This document shows, piece after piece, positions 1 to 11,109 of a stretch of DNA of 64,000 bases. The position numbers and the translations under genes were made by a program. Source of the DNA: Nectonema munidae (Eukaryota; Nematomorpha; Nectonematoida; Nectonematidae); contig JAUIRK010000945.1 of assembly GCA_030549495.1 (NCBI GenBank), positions 2,005,501 to 2,069,500 of the forward strand, given 5' to 3'. Position 1 is the first letter of the stretch, and each line of letters opens with the position of its first letter. The notes under the pieces are model-generated. The model searched no databases and had not been told where the DNA came from. It worked only from the letters and a program-made list of their open reading frames with translations.

Positions 1-253
1 CAATCCAGGGCGTTTAGCAGGTAAATGATCTCTTCAAATCTTGTTAAAAAACAGGAAAACTGTTTTTACTTATTTTTTTTATAATAACTTGTAACTTTGT
101 GAAATATCTTGATTATTATTTAACAACAAACATGTGTACTAGAGTGCCCCAAAAAAGTGAAGTTTTTATTTTTGTTTTAAGCACATGTTAAATCAATTCT
201 CTGATCAATAATCAGAAATTGTGCGGAATATCATTCTTTTTAACAAGAGTTTT

Positions 254-2330
254 CTCACACCTCGAACGAGCCAAAAAAAATTTTGAAAAATGTATTTTCG
301 GCAAAAAAACAAAATTTTCTGTTATAAACAATAAACAAACATAAAAAACATATTAAATATATACTTTTTTTGGAGAAGCTATTGCTTTTCTGTTTGTACT
401 CAATCCAAAAGATGAATTCTTTTGACGCTGAAAATGGGGGAGAAATTTTTAACGAAGAGAAAAAAGACATGGACTGCTTGCTCAAAAGATCTTCAATTTG
501 AACATTTTTGAATGAAATTTCATTTGCTTCAAACCGTTAAAGATTATTTAACATCAATTTCTTTTTCTCGGATGTGATAAGAGTGGAAAAAAAGCTAGAG
601 GTGAAAGGTTTTCCCTGAGATAACATAGATGCCTCTTAAACTTTTTCATGGCAGTTGTCGCTATTTTATAATCCATTTTCTGATGGTCTTCAAGTGTACA
701 AAGAAGATTAAGGTCATTTGGAGCATTCACACCATGTGGAGAGTTAAACCAAGTTTGTACGTAAACTGAAACAACGAAAATGCATATTCTTCTCAGACTA
801 TTTTCTTCATATTGTGTTAAATCAAACAATTCTTTAATTAAAAATATTTTAAGACAGCATATACACTTTGCCATCCAGCGAGCTCTGTTGTAAGCTCCAG
901 GTTGTTTTATTTTATAATTCATCTCTCCTAGAAACGCAAGGCTTCGTTTTAATAATTCTAATTCATCATCATGAGGTTGCTTTTTTAAATTTCATTTTTC
1001 AAAATTTCCATAACTTCTGGTTTTTTTCGGCGAAACACAAAGATCAAGAGAATCTTGCTCAACTTGGGTTTCAAAAGATTTATAAGAATGCGCTGATATA
1101 GAAGACCATTTTAATTTAAATCTTTCGAAAATTCCAATAAACCCGTTGAAACAAAAAATGAATCAAAGACTGCAGATATAAGCAATTCATGAATTTGATG
1201 TCGGCAGGGAAAAAAAAGCAAATGATGATCAATTTGGTTTTGAAAAAGTGAACAAGCTCCTTTATTAACTCCAGAGTTTACAGCGGTTGTATCAAAATAC
1301 AATCCAGCAATTCATGGTAAGCAAGAAGGCCAATCTTTAATTACTTTCAAAACTGTGTCAGCAATTATCTTACCTGATCCTTGAGACAACTCTGGAACTG
1401 CAAGAATTTTTTCAATATTTTTTTCGGATACGACAATTGCAAGCCTTTCTGATTTTTTAATTGAAGAGTTTGTCTTAAGTGTTTTGATGTCAAAATGCAT
1501 AATTAAAGGAGTATTTGGACAAAAATTTTCTTTGATAGTCTGAGCTAAAGAACTTCGAATTTTTTTTCATGGAAGAACTTGAAAAAGTAATTTGATTTAA
1601 ATTAACGCCAGCAGATGACAAGGCTGGAGTAATAATATGCACGGCTTTTCGAATAGAAGTGCATGTTCTGTCAAAGCGGCTATAAACTCTTCATTATTTA
1701 GTATTTCCTTTTGTTTTTAAGATTTTTTGTCGGTGTCTTCCTAAAAGATGAAGTTGGTGCACAAGATGGCTCATAATCTGCTTCATTTATGTCATTGTCA
1801 AAAGAAATTGAAGTATTTGTGCTTTCTAAAGCAACATATAAGCTTTCTTTTTCTTCTAAACATTTTCTATAATATAAATTTCTCTTGATTTTATATTTTT
1901 AGAAAATTTTTTACCTTCTTCACCAATAAACATATTTTTCTTACCTCTTTCTTGGATCATTAAGAAAAGCTAAATCTTCTTTGTTTTTTTAATCAAAATT
2001 TTAGATTGTAGATGTGGGATGTCAAAACTATTCAATTCTTTATCAAAGTCTTTAAATTTTTTAGACTGTAAAGCAGATACACGCTTTTTATTTTTCATTA
2101 ATGTTTCATGTTTTTCATAGATAAAACGTATTTTTTTGGTAACATAAGACTGACGTCTTTAAACTTGCTATATTCCAAAGATTTATCAATTCATTTGCTA
2201 CCATAATGCAAGATTCGTTAAAATTTTTTTTTCAAATAAAAAAAAAGACTTTCTAAAACATATCTTTTAGTCGTAAGTTGATTACAACTTAGAAAGGCAA
2301 TGTGGCAGAGTGACTTAAAATTAAAATTTT
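254..2330 (-). mobile_element. decayed transposase-like gene (invertebrate repeat family)
   Basis: Several minus-strand frames line up with one protein type that is common in arthropod and cnidarian repeats. From high to low coordinates I see FLNDPRKR near 1940, where relatives have a FL-DQR-RK motif; FDRTCTSIRKAVHIITPAL near 1680-1620; RLAIVVSEKNIEKILAVPEL inside 1312-1500; FDTTAVNSG, then GAC and CRHQIHE inside 1111-1302; and GAYNRARWMAKCICCLKIF at 922-860. The order matches the family as I remember it; I cannot name the superfamily. Stops and frame changes separate the pieces, so no product is expected. A piece of the N-terminal part of what looks like the same family lies at 26164-26602 and 56807-57245. 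Outer limits are uncertain, and 1-253 shows nothing I recognise. Confidence 0.6.
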
Positions 2331-2563
2331 TTATCTAAATTTTGTCTGGATTTATATTTCATGTGGAAGAACCAAACTAGAATGTGCGCTATCAAAAATC
2401 TGTAACTCTTTTTTTTCCATTGTGGCTTGGGACACCCTAACGTGTACTCTAATAAATAAAAAATTTGTTGTAATATACTCGTTTATTCTATAAAAAACAT
2501 CTTTATTAACATGGCAAATATTTTATTTTTTAGTATTAATTATTATGATTTCAAATTCCTAAG

Positions 2564-2766
2564 ATGTCGTCAGCAAAAAAAAGGTGGATAATGAATGTCG
2601 CTTAGTCCAGGAAAAATGGACCAGTGACGTACTTTTTCACTCAAATGAAAGGAAAGCCAACAAGTTTATTATGTTTCGAATCAAAAGATTTATATTTTTG
2701 AGAATTACTGCTTCTTTATTGAAAGAAAAAAATGTGAAAAGTACTTCATTTAATTTGAAAGAGTAG
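2564..2766 (+). mobile_element. N-terminal fragment of a hAT-type transposase
   Basis: The ATG at 2564 opens MSSAKKKVDNECRLVQEKW, then TSDVLF. This matches the start of hAT-derived proteins of the GTF2IRD2/SCAND3 type (MSS-KKRKVD followed by an acidic, W-containing segment). The usual BED-like cysteines do not follow; the frame runs through 66 codons of low-similarity sequence to a stop at 2764. Only the first 25 or so residues carry the signal, so this is a truncated relic. The CAGTGGCGTA at 2804 could be a related hAT-type terminus. Confidence 0.5.
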
Positions 2767-2801
2767 AGAAGAAAAATCTTTGAAAAATTATCATAATATA
2801 A

Positions 2802-2900
2802 CAGTGGCGTAACCAGCAATAGGGGAGGGAACAGAATTCCCCCCCCCCCCCCCCTCTTTTCCAAATACTTTTTCTACCACCCCCCCCTCTAAATTTCTTA
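2802..2900. repeat. transposon-like terminus CAGTGGCGTA with poly-C run
   Basis: CAGTGGCGTAACCAGC is a common start of hAT-like or similar DNA elements and is followed by a long C run at about 2840-2856 and a second C-rich stretch near 2880. A similar G/C-rich pattern (agaggggggatagggggatg, then 12 or more C) lies at 3543-3581. The reverse form of the same terminus, CGCCACTG, ends at 44037. No partner end or target duplication was identified. Confidence 0.35.
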
Positions 2901-3099
2901 TAAAATTCTCAGAATATTTTTTGATATAAATGCAGACACCGATGAATCCCCCTCTCAGACTGAACGCTTGAAAATAAATAATTAAAATATGTATTAAAAT
3001 AAAATTTAAAACATAATATATATTTTTTAAGAATACGCCATATAGAATAACCATATAGAAATTTAAGATGTTACATTACATATTTGAATAAAGTTTATA

Positions 3100-3495
3100 T
3101 AAACAGGGTTAGGGTTAGATAATGCCATTTTTAAAATAAATTTTCTAGAAGTGAAACTGTTTAATTTTGTTGGCTCCGACATTACCTGCAATGAATTAAA
3201 ATTTTACAGCATTTGAATAAGATAAAGGTAAATGTACCGTGGGTGTGTTTTCATTGACAAGGCACTGATGTACCGCTTATGTCAAACTATGAACAAATTG
3301 GTATTGATGAGGAATCGAAGCCAGAAGCTTCCGTGCTGAGTCCATCATCTCAACCAACCTGCCATGCCACCTTCTAATTAATAAAGCTCATATTAATTTT
3401 TACTAATTCGCCAGAGCCAACAAAATTGAAAAGTTTCACTTTTTGAAAATATATTTTAAAAATGATATTATCTAACCATAAACCTAAAAAATTCA
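3100..3495. repeat. foldback (long inverted repeat) element holding a SINE
   Basis: The arm 3115-3178 (gttagataatgccatttt...ttttgttggctc) is repeated in inverted orientation at 3412-3480 (gagccaacaaaattg...atgatattatctaac) with roughly 85% match by eye. The loop between the arms contains a complete SINE (3224-3371). One arm alone recurs at about 37950-38030, including the same cagggttagggttagat edge, so this is a dispersed family. Confidence 0.55.
3224..3371 (-). mobile_element. tRNA-derived SINE, family 1
   Basis: Read on the minus strand, a tRNA-like head has an A-box-like TGGCATGGCAGGTTGGTTG (3351-3369) and a B box GGCTTCGATTCC (3311-3322), followed by an unrelated tail ending near ACCTTTATC. 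Near-identical copies lie at 27801-27949 and 58454-58602, and a diverged family at 39958-40106 and 48899-49050. Confidence 0.65.
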
Positions 3496-3829
3496 CCTCT
3501 TTTTATAATACTTCATTATAGTATCACTATCAAGAATGGACCGAGAGGGGGGATAGGGGGATGCATACCCCCCCCCCCCACCAGCAATCTATTCAAGAAA
3601 AATTAAGGTTGGAGTCCACCCTAAAATAGAAATCAAAATTGATGAAGTCATTGATCGATTTTCAAAGCAAAAAGAAAGAAGAAAAGACTTTGTAATATAA
3701 TTTTAATCATTTATTTTACATACGTTTTCAAATTTCTTCCTTAATAAAATGTGTAAAATATTTTTATAATATTAGTATACTCGAGAAAAGATTTGGAATT
3801 AAAAAGTATTCTGTATATGCTTAACTTAC

Positions 3830-4208
3830 TTCCAATATCTCTGTACCTGAGAAGGCTGTAGCCATTGAGAGACAGAAGAATAAATGCTCTGAATGTATTT
3901 TCTCCAAAATCAAATAGATCTAGGCATGATAATTCAAACAAAAAACGGATTTTTTTTAAAAAATAATAAAAATAAATTTCTTCATTATGCGTTTTAGCAT
4001 GTGATCAATTATTATTCAAAATTTGATCAAATAGACAAAACAAATAAATTTAAGATTATTATCATTATTTGAATTTTACAAAAATATAGATTTCCTTAAA
4101 ATAAATTTGAAAAATGGCACGTATATAATGAATATAAATATTAAGTAAGGAATCGCATTTACCTTCAAACATTCTGCTAATTTTTTAAATCTGGATTCCG
4201 AGTCCCCC
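3830..4208 (-). other. candidate exon pair 3' of the pseudokinase, unit 1
   Basis: On the minus strand, CTTTTAG at 4209 looks like an acceptor. It is followed by a short open stretch reading GDSESRFKKLAECLK and a donor AAG/GTAAAT at 4162. A second open stretch (LILEKIHSEHLFFCLSMATA, then FSGAEILE) ends in a perfect donor GTAAGT at 3829. In units 2-4 this second stretch (21226-21309, 34007-34090, 51872-51955) starts behind CTAGATCTAG. In unit 1 that acceptor AG has changed. The first exon is shifted by one base in units 2 and 4. I do not recognise the product; these may be leftovers of a host gene caught in the block. They may instead be chance splice-like signals. Confidence 0.3.
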
Positions 4209-4244
4209 CTAAAAGGTATTGACCGCTCGCCGGCGGGGGTATCA

Positions 4245-4263
4245 TGTGAGCCAGAAACTCACA
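4245..4263. other. short hairpin in a GC-rich island
   Basis: TGTGAG-CCAGAAA-CTCACA forms a 6-bp stem with a 7-base loop, next to cgccggcggggg (4228-4239). The island is conserved in all four blocks (21640-21660, 34424-34442, 52285-52303 approximately) and stands out in AT-rich DNA. It lies about 300 bases past the pseudokinase stop codon. Confidence 0.3.
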
Positions 4264-4563
4264 CTCATTGTTGCCCGGTTATAATTTCATCGATAACATT
4301 TTTACACATTTTCACTATGATTGATAACTTTAATACTTTATAACTTGCGAAACTATTTTTTTATTACATTTTTTTCGATTTTTACCTTTTTTATTAATTT
4401 TTTTATTCAAAATTTAACTTTTTTATTATAAATTTAAATGAACAACTTTCACATACATCAATTACACTGTAAATCAAAATAGGAATAATAAATATTTTTT
4501 GTGTTAACTATTTTAAAGAATTTGAGACTTTTTGAGATAGGTTGGTTAAAACATTTTTAAAAT

Positions 4564-5670
4564 TCAACTGAAATATACTTTGTATTTTCCTTGATTGGAT
4601 GAATTTGAGTAAATAGATCGTTTTTCTTCTCTTGAACTTTTTATCGGACTATCTAAATTTTTTTCACAACCAGAAGTGCCTTTTTCGATAAATTGGGGCT
4701 TAACAAAGTCCTTTCCACTATTGGTTATGTGGCCTTCAACCCAAGGATCTTTCTTCAGTAAATCTTCAATCGCAAAATTTCTCCTTTCTAAATAACTTGC
4801 ACCCATTTCTATAAAATTGTCAAATGCGCGACGTTCATGAGACGCGTTCTTTCCGCACGCTTCAAAGTTGCACGCTTTTTCCAACATACGCAAATTTCTT
4901 CTGAAATACATCCAATCACTCTTTCCTCTATATCCCATTTCTTGGGCCATTTCTTTCCGAGAAAATATAAAATCAATGATTTTCAAGTTCCCCTCTTCAT
5001 CGAACATGATGTTGCTATTGTGTAAATAGTTGTTTGTGATATAATTACTACGTAAATAAGCTATCGCCAAAAGTAATTGGGCGCTGTAACTCTTTGCTTC
5101 TTCCACGCTGACCCCTTTCTTCAAGCATTTTATGCCCAGCGTATCTCCCGGCAAAAATTCTTGAACGATGTAGAGGAATTCTTTATCCAGATACACGTCA
5201 TTGATTTCTACCGTGAATTTCGAATTCAACATCTTCAGATAATTGACCCCTTGAATAACCCCTTCGACGAGAACTTCTGACTCTTGATTGTACGGTATCA
5301 CTTTGAGAGTGTGCTTTTTCAAAGTATTGATGTTTAAGCACTGATAAACCTTTCCAATTATTCCCTTAGCCAAATATTTTTGAATTATATATTCTTCGTA
5401 AACCGATGTTGTTTTGGGTTTCAGTGCTTTTTTTACGTACAAATAACGAGAATCTTCGTATTTTATCGACTCTGAAACTGTACAAACTGTGTCCTTTTGT
5501 GAACCTTCTTTTAATCTCTTGGCATTTTCACTTTTAACAGAATCTTTTTTGATACTTGAATTTAATGCATTTTGACTTTGTGATGATATGATGTTACTTG
5601 AAAATTTTCCAGCAAGCCAAGATATATTAGAAAATATAAAGTTGGTGGAGAACATTAAGACCTGCTCCAT
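4564..5670 (-). CDS. AGC-type pseudokinase, copy 1
   Basis: A single open frame of 368 codons; the ATG sits in a good animal context (TTCAACAATGG). Residues 1-90 are Ser/Lys-rich with a hydrophobic first 25. From about residue 94 it aligns by eye with PKA-type kinases. The glycine loop is LAKGIIGKVY (100-109, first Gly replaced by Ala). The ATP-site Lys is K123 in TLKV, the helix-C Glu is probably E136, and the hinge is EFLPGDTL (171-178). The catalytic loop reads NNYLHNSN (213-220), so the HRD Asp is Tyr215 and the loop Lys is His217; Asn220 is kept. DFG reads DFI (233-235). No activation segment or APE is seen; a helix-F-like SDW follows at 251-253. KPQFIEK (324-330) resembles the AGC C-tail PFIPK. 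Predicted to bind nucleotide at most, not to phosphorylate. AATAAA signals lie near 4390-4425. No introns seen. Confidence 0.85.
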   Translation of the reverse strand: MEQVLMFSTNFIFSNISWLAGKFSSNIISSQSQNALNSSIKKDSVKSENAKRLKEGSQKDTVCTVSESIKYEDSRYLYVKKALKPKTTSVYEEYIIQKYLAKGIIGKVYQCLNINTLKKHTLKVIPYNQESEVLVEGVIQGVNYLKMLNSKFTVEINDVYLDKEFLYIVQEFLPGDTLGIKCLKKGVSVEEAKSYSAQLLLAIAYLRSNYITNNYLHNSNIMFDEEGNLKIIDFIFSRKEMAQEMGYRGKSDWMYFRRNLRMLEKACNFEACGKNASHERRAFDNFIEMGASYLERRNFAIEDLLKKDPWVEGHITNSGKDFVKPQFIEKGTSGCEKNLDSPIKSSREEKRSIYSNSSNQGKYKVYFS

Positions 5671-6419
5671 TGTTGAAGTAGTTTGTCGTAATATTTTGTA
5701 AATGTTAAAATTATTTATTGAATTGTGTTTAGAATTTTGGTTTGTATTCTCTCTTTATGTATTTAAACGTGAGAAAGTGGTAAACTAAGTAAGATAGTGG
5801 CGAGAAAGTGACGACGCTTTGAAATAATCACTGTAATGTGAACTAGCTTGGCAAACGTTTGTTATCGCAATGAAAGAGCCAATGAAAATGCGTGAATTTA
5901 TCGATGAAATAAATTTGACCAATCAGATGTGATATCATCATAAAGCACAGAAAGATACAACCATGCTAAAGCCTAAGAACTCATCATCACACCATATAAC
6001 ACACCAAACGGTTAACATATACTGCTACTACTGTATATAAATAAACCTATATAGCTAGTTTGTATAGCTATAGCTAACCCTAAAAATTCCACCGTTGTTG
6101 TGAGATTTCATGTGTTTTTGCAAAAAATTCAACATAACTTATCCAATTCTCATATTTGGAGTTCAATGGTGATCATATTTTTTGATTAAAACCAATCAAA
6201 GTCATAAAAAGAGATTTTAAACTTCTATACTAAACTTAAAATTAATTGTTTTATCAACCATGTTCAACTTATTTACTTTGCAAAAAGTTACATCTTAATT
6301 TTATTGGCGCATCAAAAAATTTGAAATATATTCAATATAAACTTATACATGCTTGGAATTGAAAGAGACCAAAGTCTTCCAGTTGATATTGTTTTTTAAG
6401 GTTTTGGACTCCATTGGAT
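5671..6419 (-). promoter_or_regulatory. conserved 5' flank of pseudokinase copy 1
   Basis: About 750 bp upstream of the ATG is kept nearly unchanged in all four blocks (23066-23812, 35845-36596, 53712-54470). On the minus strand a TATA-like TTTAAATACATAAAG lies at 5753-5767, about 90 bases before the ATG. A plus-strand TATATAAATA lies near 6032. Because the Q/P-rich exon lies beyond on the plus strand, a divergent promoter is possible. Conservation here may just reflect recent duplication. Confidence 0.3.
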
Positions 6420-7480
6420 TTCGTAACTGTTATTGATGAATAGTCGGTTAGATTCAAGGGAGGTTGCCAATTAAAATTTTTGAACCACCAAACCAGGAAA
6501 ATGAGGTATAAAAATGTATCACATAAACGATTGTAGATTTTTTATGTGTTAGTGCCCGAGATATACATAAGAAAGTTAGCAATTAAGAATTTGAGAAAGC
6601 AGAGTTACCTTTTGGTATTGGCATTTGCGCTGATAGGTTTTTTATGGATCATAACTCATAAGTTATGTGAATGGACCAAACAGAAAAATTCCCCATTTTA
6701 GGTCCATTGAATAACAATAAAAGATGTGTTCCATACATTTTTAAGAAAAAACATTTGAGAACTTTGAACCTACAAGTGTGTGAATCCAGGACTCTCCTTT
6801 CAATTTGCTCATCTTTAGTAGCATATATCCCTAGAAAGCATGCAAAAGGTATTCCAAAGCAGTTTTAATGATGAGTAACCAACATTTTAGATAGATGGAA
6901 CTAATAGGACCTAAACGATTACCTGAATCTATTGATACATACCTATAATAGCGTAAAATCAGGGGTTGATAAAGCTAACCAAATGCTAAGAAAGTATACT
7001 TCCTATAGAACATCTAGACGATGGCTAATGCTGGTTTGGTCGAACTACTTTGACATAGCAGGGCTGAACACTTACATTTTATTATGAAAAAACAACCCTC
7101 AACTTCAAATAGTAGGAAATTTTATAGAAAATACGGTGGAAGGAGAAGTGTATTTCACAAATGTGTTTTCAAATGGCAGAGGTTTCTATGAAAATATATT
7201 TTTAAAATAGAAACATACCTTCTGAGGTTAGATTAATTCTGAAATCTTATGGAAATCATAAACCTAAAGTGTTCCCATTAGTTCTGTAATGAAAAGAGCT
7301 CCTTGTCAAATTTGCAAAGAAGGCAAAAAGAGAGTCTTCCAAAGATGTAACATCTGCCTCTTGAACTGTTGTGATGAACACAAGAAAGTTTGGTGTAACG
7401 ACTGTTTTGATGATGTTTGCAATTGAACCGTAGTTTACCTTTGTTTAATTTTTTGCAATAAAATTTAAAACACTGTTTCA
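6420..7480 (+). mobile_element. piggyBac relic (C-terminal half), unit 1
   Basis: At 6671-6865 a frame reads ILGPLNNNKRCVPYIFKK, then SLVAYIPRKHAKG, both piggyBac transposase signatures. GVDKANQMLRKYTSYRTSRR follows at 6964-7023, containing the third catalytic Asp, and then WSNYFDIAGLN. A Cys-rich end (CQICKEG...CNICLLNCC...WCNDC) lies at 7290-7425 before a stop. The N-terminal half is missing and the frames are broken. The orthologous relic is at 36597-37690, so it predates the 30-kb duplication. It replaces the sequence that follows the block in units 2 and 4. Confidence 0.75.
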
Positions 7481-9825
7481 TATTTTTCAAAATATTTTTT
7501 CTCTACAATAATTGATTTTGACTTTCTATGGCAAATGAAAAGTTCTGATGTTTTTTTCTGATCTATGTTTGACTTATTTGAAATTATCATACATTTCATT
7601 TTACTTTTGTTGATTAATAGGTTATTACTTGTGCACCATTGGAAAAGTAAACTAAGTTCAAATTTTATTTTTATTGAGTCAATGGAATCATTCTTTTTTA
7701 TTTTAGACAATGGAAAATATGCACATATATCATCTGCAAAGAGGATGAAATTGAAAAATTGTGATATGTGAAATATTTGGTTGATGGCAATATTGAAAAG
7801 AAGAGGTGCAAGAATAGAACCCTGTGGAACTCCAGTTTTTATAGGTTTAGTTTCTGAAAATGTTTCATTCACTTTAACTGTTTGTACTCTATTTTTAAGA
7901 TATGAGAAAAGAAACATCAAAGTATTTTTGCCAATTTTACAGTCATGAAGGTTTTTCATCAAGGTACAGTGACTCAATCTATCAAAAGCCTTTGATAAAT
8001 CAAAGAAGAAAATTACAGCATCATCCTTAATTTCTAGGATTTCAATTATTTTTTCAATCAAGTAAGAATGATAAGCTTCAGCGGAATATTTTTCTCTGAA
8101 CCCGAATTGTAGTTTGTTTATGAAATGGATTGAAGAAATGTATTCGTTCAATTGTTTATAAATAAACTTTTCGAAAATTTTTATATCGTAGGAATTATTG
8201 AAATCGGTCTGTAATTTTCAATCAAATTTTTATCATTTTTTTTATAGATTGGCAGTACTTTGTGATGTTTTAATATATTTGGAAAATCATTGTTTGATAA
8301 AGCAAAGTTTATAGAATAGGATAAGGGCGCGCATATTGAGTATTTTATATATTTTATATGTTTCATTGATATTCCGTAGATATCTTCAGTTGTGTTGTCC
8401 TCAAATTCGTCAATGATAGACAAGATTTCAAACGAAGTGCTATGATTCAACTCGAATGAATCCTGAGTAAATTTCTGTGCATTTATATCAAATTTGTGAA
8501 ATATTTATTGAATAAATTTGCTACTTTTGAATCATCAATAATATTTGTTTCATTTTTATACTTATTTTTCTTTTATCCTCTTTTTTTTTATAATTCCATT
8601 AATTTTTTTCCAGATCTTTTTGGTTGAATTGCATTTTACTAGGTTTTCAGAAAAATAAATTTCTTTGGATTTTCTTATTTTGTATTTAACTTGATTTCTT
8701 AACATTATAAATTGATTTTTCAAACTTAAAGTTTTTTGTTTTTTGTATTTTTGGTATAGTTTATCACGACTTTTAATCATTTCTAATATTTCTACACTTA
8801 CCCATGGCTTATAATTATGCATGTATTTATTTAATTTTATAGTTTTTGTTGAATCTTTCAATAAGTAAGATATTTTTTTAGTTATATTGCTTAATAAAAT
8901 CTCAGGATTCATATTCTCTTTTGTATCTGTAAACCATTCAGTTACGGCAGCTAGGGATTGGAACAGTTTTATATTTAATTTTTTGATATTTGCTTTTGTT
9001 TCGACTTTTTGGAGTTTAAAATCTATAGATAAAAGTATAGGTATATGATCTGAAAAATGAGTCATGCAATTAAAAGCAGAAAAATTATTGTAATTGTTAC
9101 TGAAGAAGAAATTGTCAATTAAAGTATTAGATTGCAATCTTGTAGGTGAAGTTATAGCCTGAAAGAATTAGACTAAAGAATCTATTTACATGAGAATTAG
9201 AAAGTTTCAACAAATCAAAATTGAAATCTCCGCAAAAAAGGTTATATGAGTTTTTATCTAGATTAGTTAAAAGTTTTTCAAAAAACATTAGAAATTCATC
9301 AATTTTTCCATTTGAGCGTGAAGGTAATCTGTATATATTGTGTACTATTATTTTTTTATTATTCATATTATCAGATATTATTATTGACTGGTACTCAAAT
9401 GAATTGTTACAAAATTCAGTACTACCCAATGTGGAACAAAGATTTTGATTAACAAAAAACATAAGTCCTCCATGTGATGAGGCTTTGCTGGGGACTTCAA
9501 AATTAATAAAGTTTTTCAATACATAACAGTTATTTTTGTCAGAGCACCATGTTTCTTGCAAACATACGAGACTTAAGGGTTTGTTTAACAAGTAGATTAG
9601 TTTGTCTATGAAAATTTCAAATTCATTAAACTTGCTATGAATAGACTGAATATTTAAGCTTATTAGATTAAAATCATGTAAACCTGTAATTTTTTGGTCT
9701 AAAAATATATTTTGGGATTTATGTATATTTGTGTCAAAAATATCATCATAATAACAAATTTTCTTACCATTGCTAGTCATTAAACTGAGTGATGTCTTTA
9801 ACATGTTGTAGTTCTTTAATAACAT
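7465..9825 (-). pseudogene. LINE-A ORF2: endonuclease and reverse transcriptase
   Basis: Endonuclease motifs: ISLNIQSIHSK and CLQETW near the N-terminus, FCGDFNFDLL near 9220 and FSDHIPIL near 9050. Linker: KPWVSVEILEMIKSRDKLYQ near 8800. RT motifs: KVLPIYKKNDKNLIENYRPI (8190-8250 region), FFFDLSKAFDRLSH (8000), GVPQGSILAPLLFN (7810-7850) and the catalytic FADD (7730 region). The frame changes near 9130, between 8560 and 8450, and near 8160, and the C-terminal part is missing. The ORF is broken and should be inactive. Confidence 0.85.
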
Positions 9826-10969
9826 ATGGGCAACTATAACTCATTGAGGAATGGTTAGTGGAAACTTCTCCATTTTTATCACACGTATAACATATGTGAG
9901 TTGCTGTATTATTTTTGGTTTGACATGTATATGAATAATGTGAAGAAGAACAAAAGCGGCATACGGCTTCTTTTTTACAGTTTGAAGTTGTATGTCCAAA
10001 CAAGAGGCATTTTCCACATTGTAGATGAGATAAGAATGGTTTGCGTCGAATAACTTGCATCATTAGGAAGAAACTGAAATTGTTTTGTTTCAGGAATGAG
10101 TATATGGCAGGATCAATTTTTAAAACAATAATTTTCATCCCATTTTTTATATTTTTAGAAAATAGTAAGTCAAATACTTTTCCTTCCTCAACCATTTTCT
10201 TTATTTCTTCATTTTTATTCTTTATCATATTTGTTACTTTGCTGTTTTCTACTTCTTGATTAATAATGAAAGAAATTTTGGGTAACAGGAGTTTTGTTCT
10301 GATCGTTTTCATACTTTCATCTTTTTTTAGTAAATTTTCAGCTTTCATAAGACTTATTATCAGGGAATCGTAATCTGAATACTTTTTTAGTTTTCTTATT
10401 AGAAGTAACTTTAACATTATCCAGTAAGATTGGGGCTTTTTTGGCTAGTTCATCAATTTTTAAAGTTTCTGATTTAACATAAAGAGTGTTATGTTTATTC
10501 TCAGATTTTTCCAATACGTTAGCATAAGTGAGAGAAGTTTGTTGTAATTTTTTATTTATGTTTGGAGTCGACAAATCGTAGAATTTTCCATTTGAAGTAT
10601 CTTCTTTTGGGAGTCAGAGGTTATTGCCGTGTCTCTAATGTGATTGTCTAAACTTACTTTCAAAGAAGATATCGTTTTATTTTGCTCTTGAATTTGATCT
10701 TTCAATTGATTAATTATTTTCAATAAATCATAATACATTAAGTTAACTTTATTATTCTTTTTACAATCCAAATCGCAACATTCTTTGCAGTGCCATTTTA
10801 TTCCTTGTTCATTATATTTGTCTAGAATTTTGAATAATGAGGTATCGAACTTTTGACATTTATAACACACCCATTTCTGGCAGCAGTCACATTTGACTAG
10901 GTTAGAGGACTCCAAATAACAACTCTGGCACTTCCAACTTTCTTCGTTCATTAATTCACTTTTTAGCAA
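9773..10969 (-). pseudogene. LINE-A ORF1: PHD-like finger, coiled coil, zinc knuckles
   Basis: The N-terminal piece (10969-10556) has a PHD-type Cys pattern (CQSCYLE, CDCCQKWVCYKCQ, WHCKECC), then a coiled coil (LLKIINQLKDQIQEQNKTIS). The middle piece lies at 10574-10338. The last piece (10417-9773) ends in CCHC-like knuckles CGKCLLFGHTTSNC, CRFCSSSHYSYTC and CYTCDKN. Two frame changes, near 10560 and 10400, separate the pieces. By family it would be the nucleic-acid-binding protein of the LINE particle. Confidence 0.75.
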
Positions 10970-11109
10970 TTCAAAGATAATTTTAAAAACAAAGTTGTAA
11001 AGAAAATATTATTCTTAGTACTTTTGAATTAAGTCAAAATTAATTTAAAAATTTTAAATTAAGTCAGCCATTTTAAAAAAGGTATTGAACAAATACAAAA
11101 TTGAAAAAA

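Larger units (their letters stand above)
3781..6419. repeat. segmental block, unit 1 (left end truncated)
   Basis: From about 3781 to 6419 the sequence is nearly the same as 21174-23812, 33954-36596 and 51830-54470, apart from scattered substitutions and small indels. It holds the pseudokinase gene with its 5' and 3' flanks. Compared with the other units, the first 1.6 kb or so of the block, seen at 19583-21174, is missing here. Confidence 0.9.
7465..11060 (-). mobile_element. LINE-A (CR1/Jockey-like), nearly full length 5' part
   Basis: A two-ORF non-LTR retrotransposon on the minus strand, with ORF1 at 10969-9773 and ORF2 from 9825 downward. The RT frame runs out at 7465, where it meets the piggyBac tail, so the 3' end of the LINE is missing. 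The last 110 bp (7451-7563) are also present in unit 3 at 37595-37702. LINE-A was therefore probably present before the duplication and later lost from unit 3. Clade was not settled; ORF1 with a PHD-like finger plus zinc knuckles is known in CR1/Jockey-type LINEs. Confidence 0.85.

Noticed and set aside
2637-3054. Minus-strand frames of 75 and 87 codons across the poly-C run
   Set aside because: Glycine runs come from homopolymer C; no other support.
3103-3118. TTAGGG-like telomeric repeat (gggttagggttag), also near 38000
   Set aside because: Only two units, and inside a dispersed foldback repeat.
4837-5280. Plus-strand frames of 62 and 67 codons opposite the pseudokinase, repeated in all four units
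   Set aside because: They are antisense shadows of the conserved gene; no start context, splice signals or recognisable domain.
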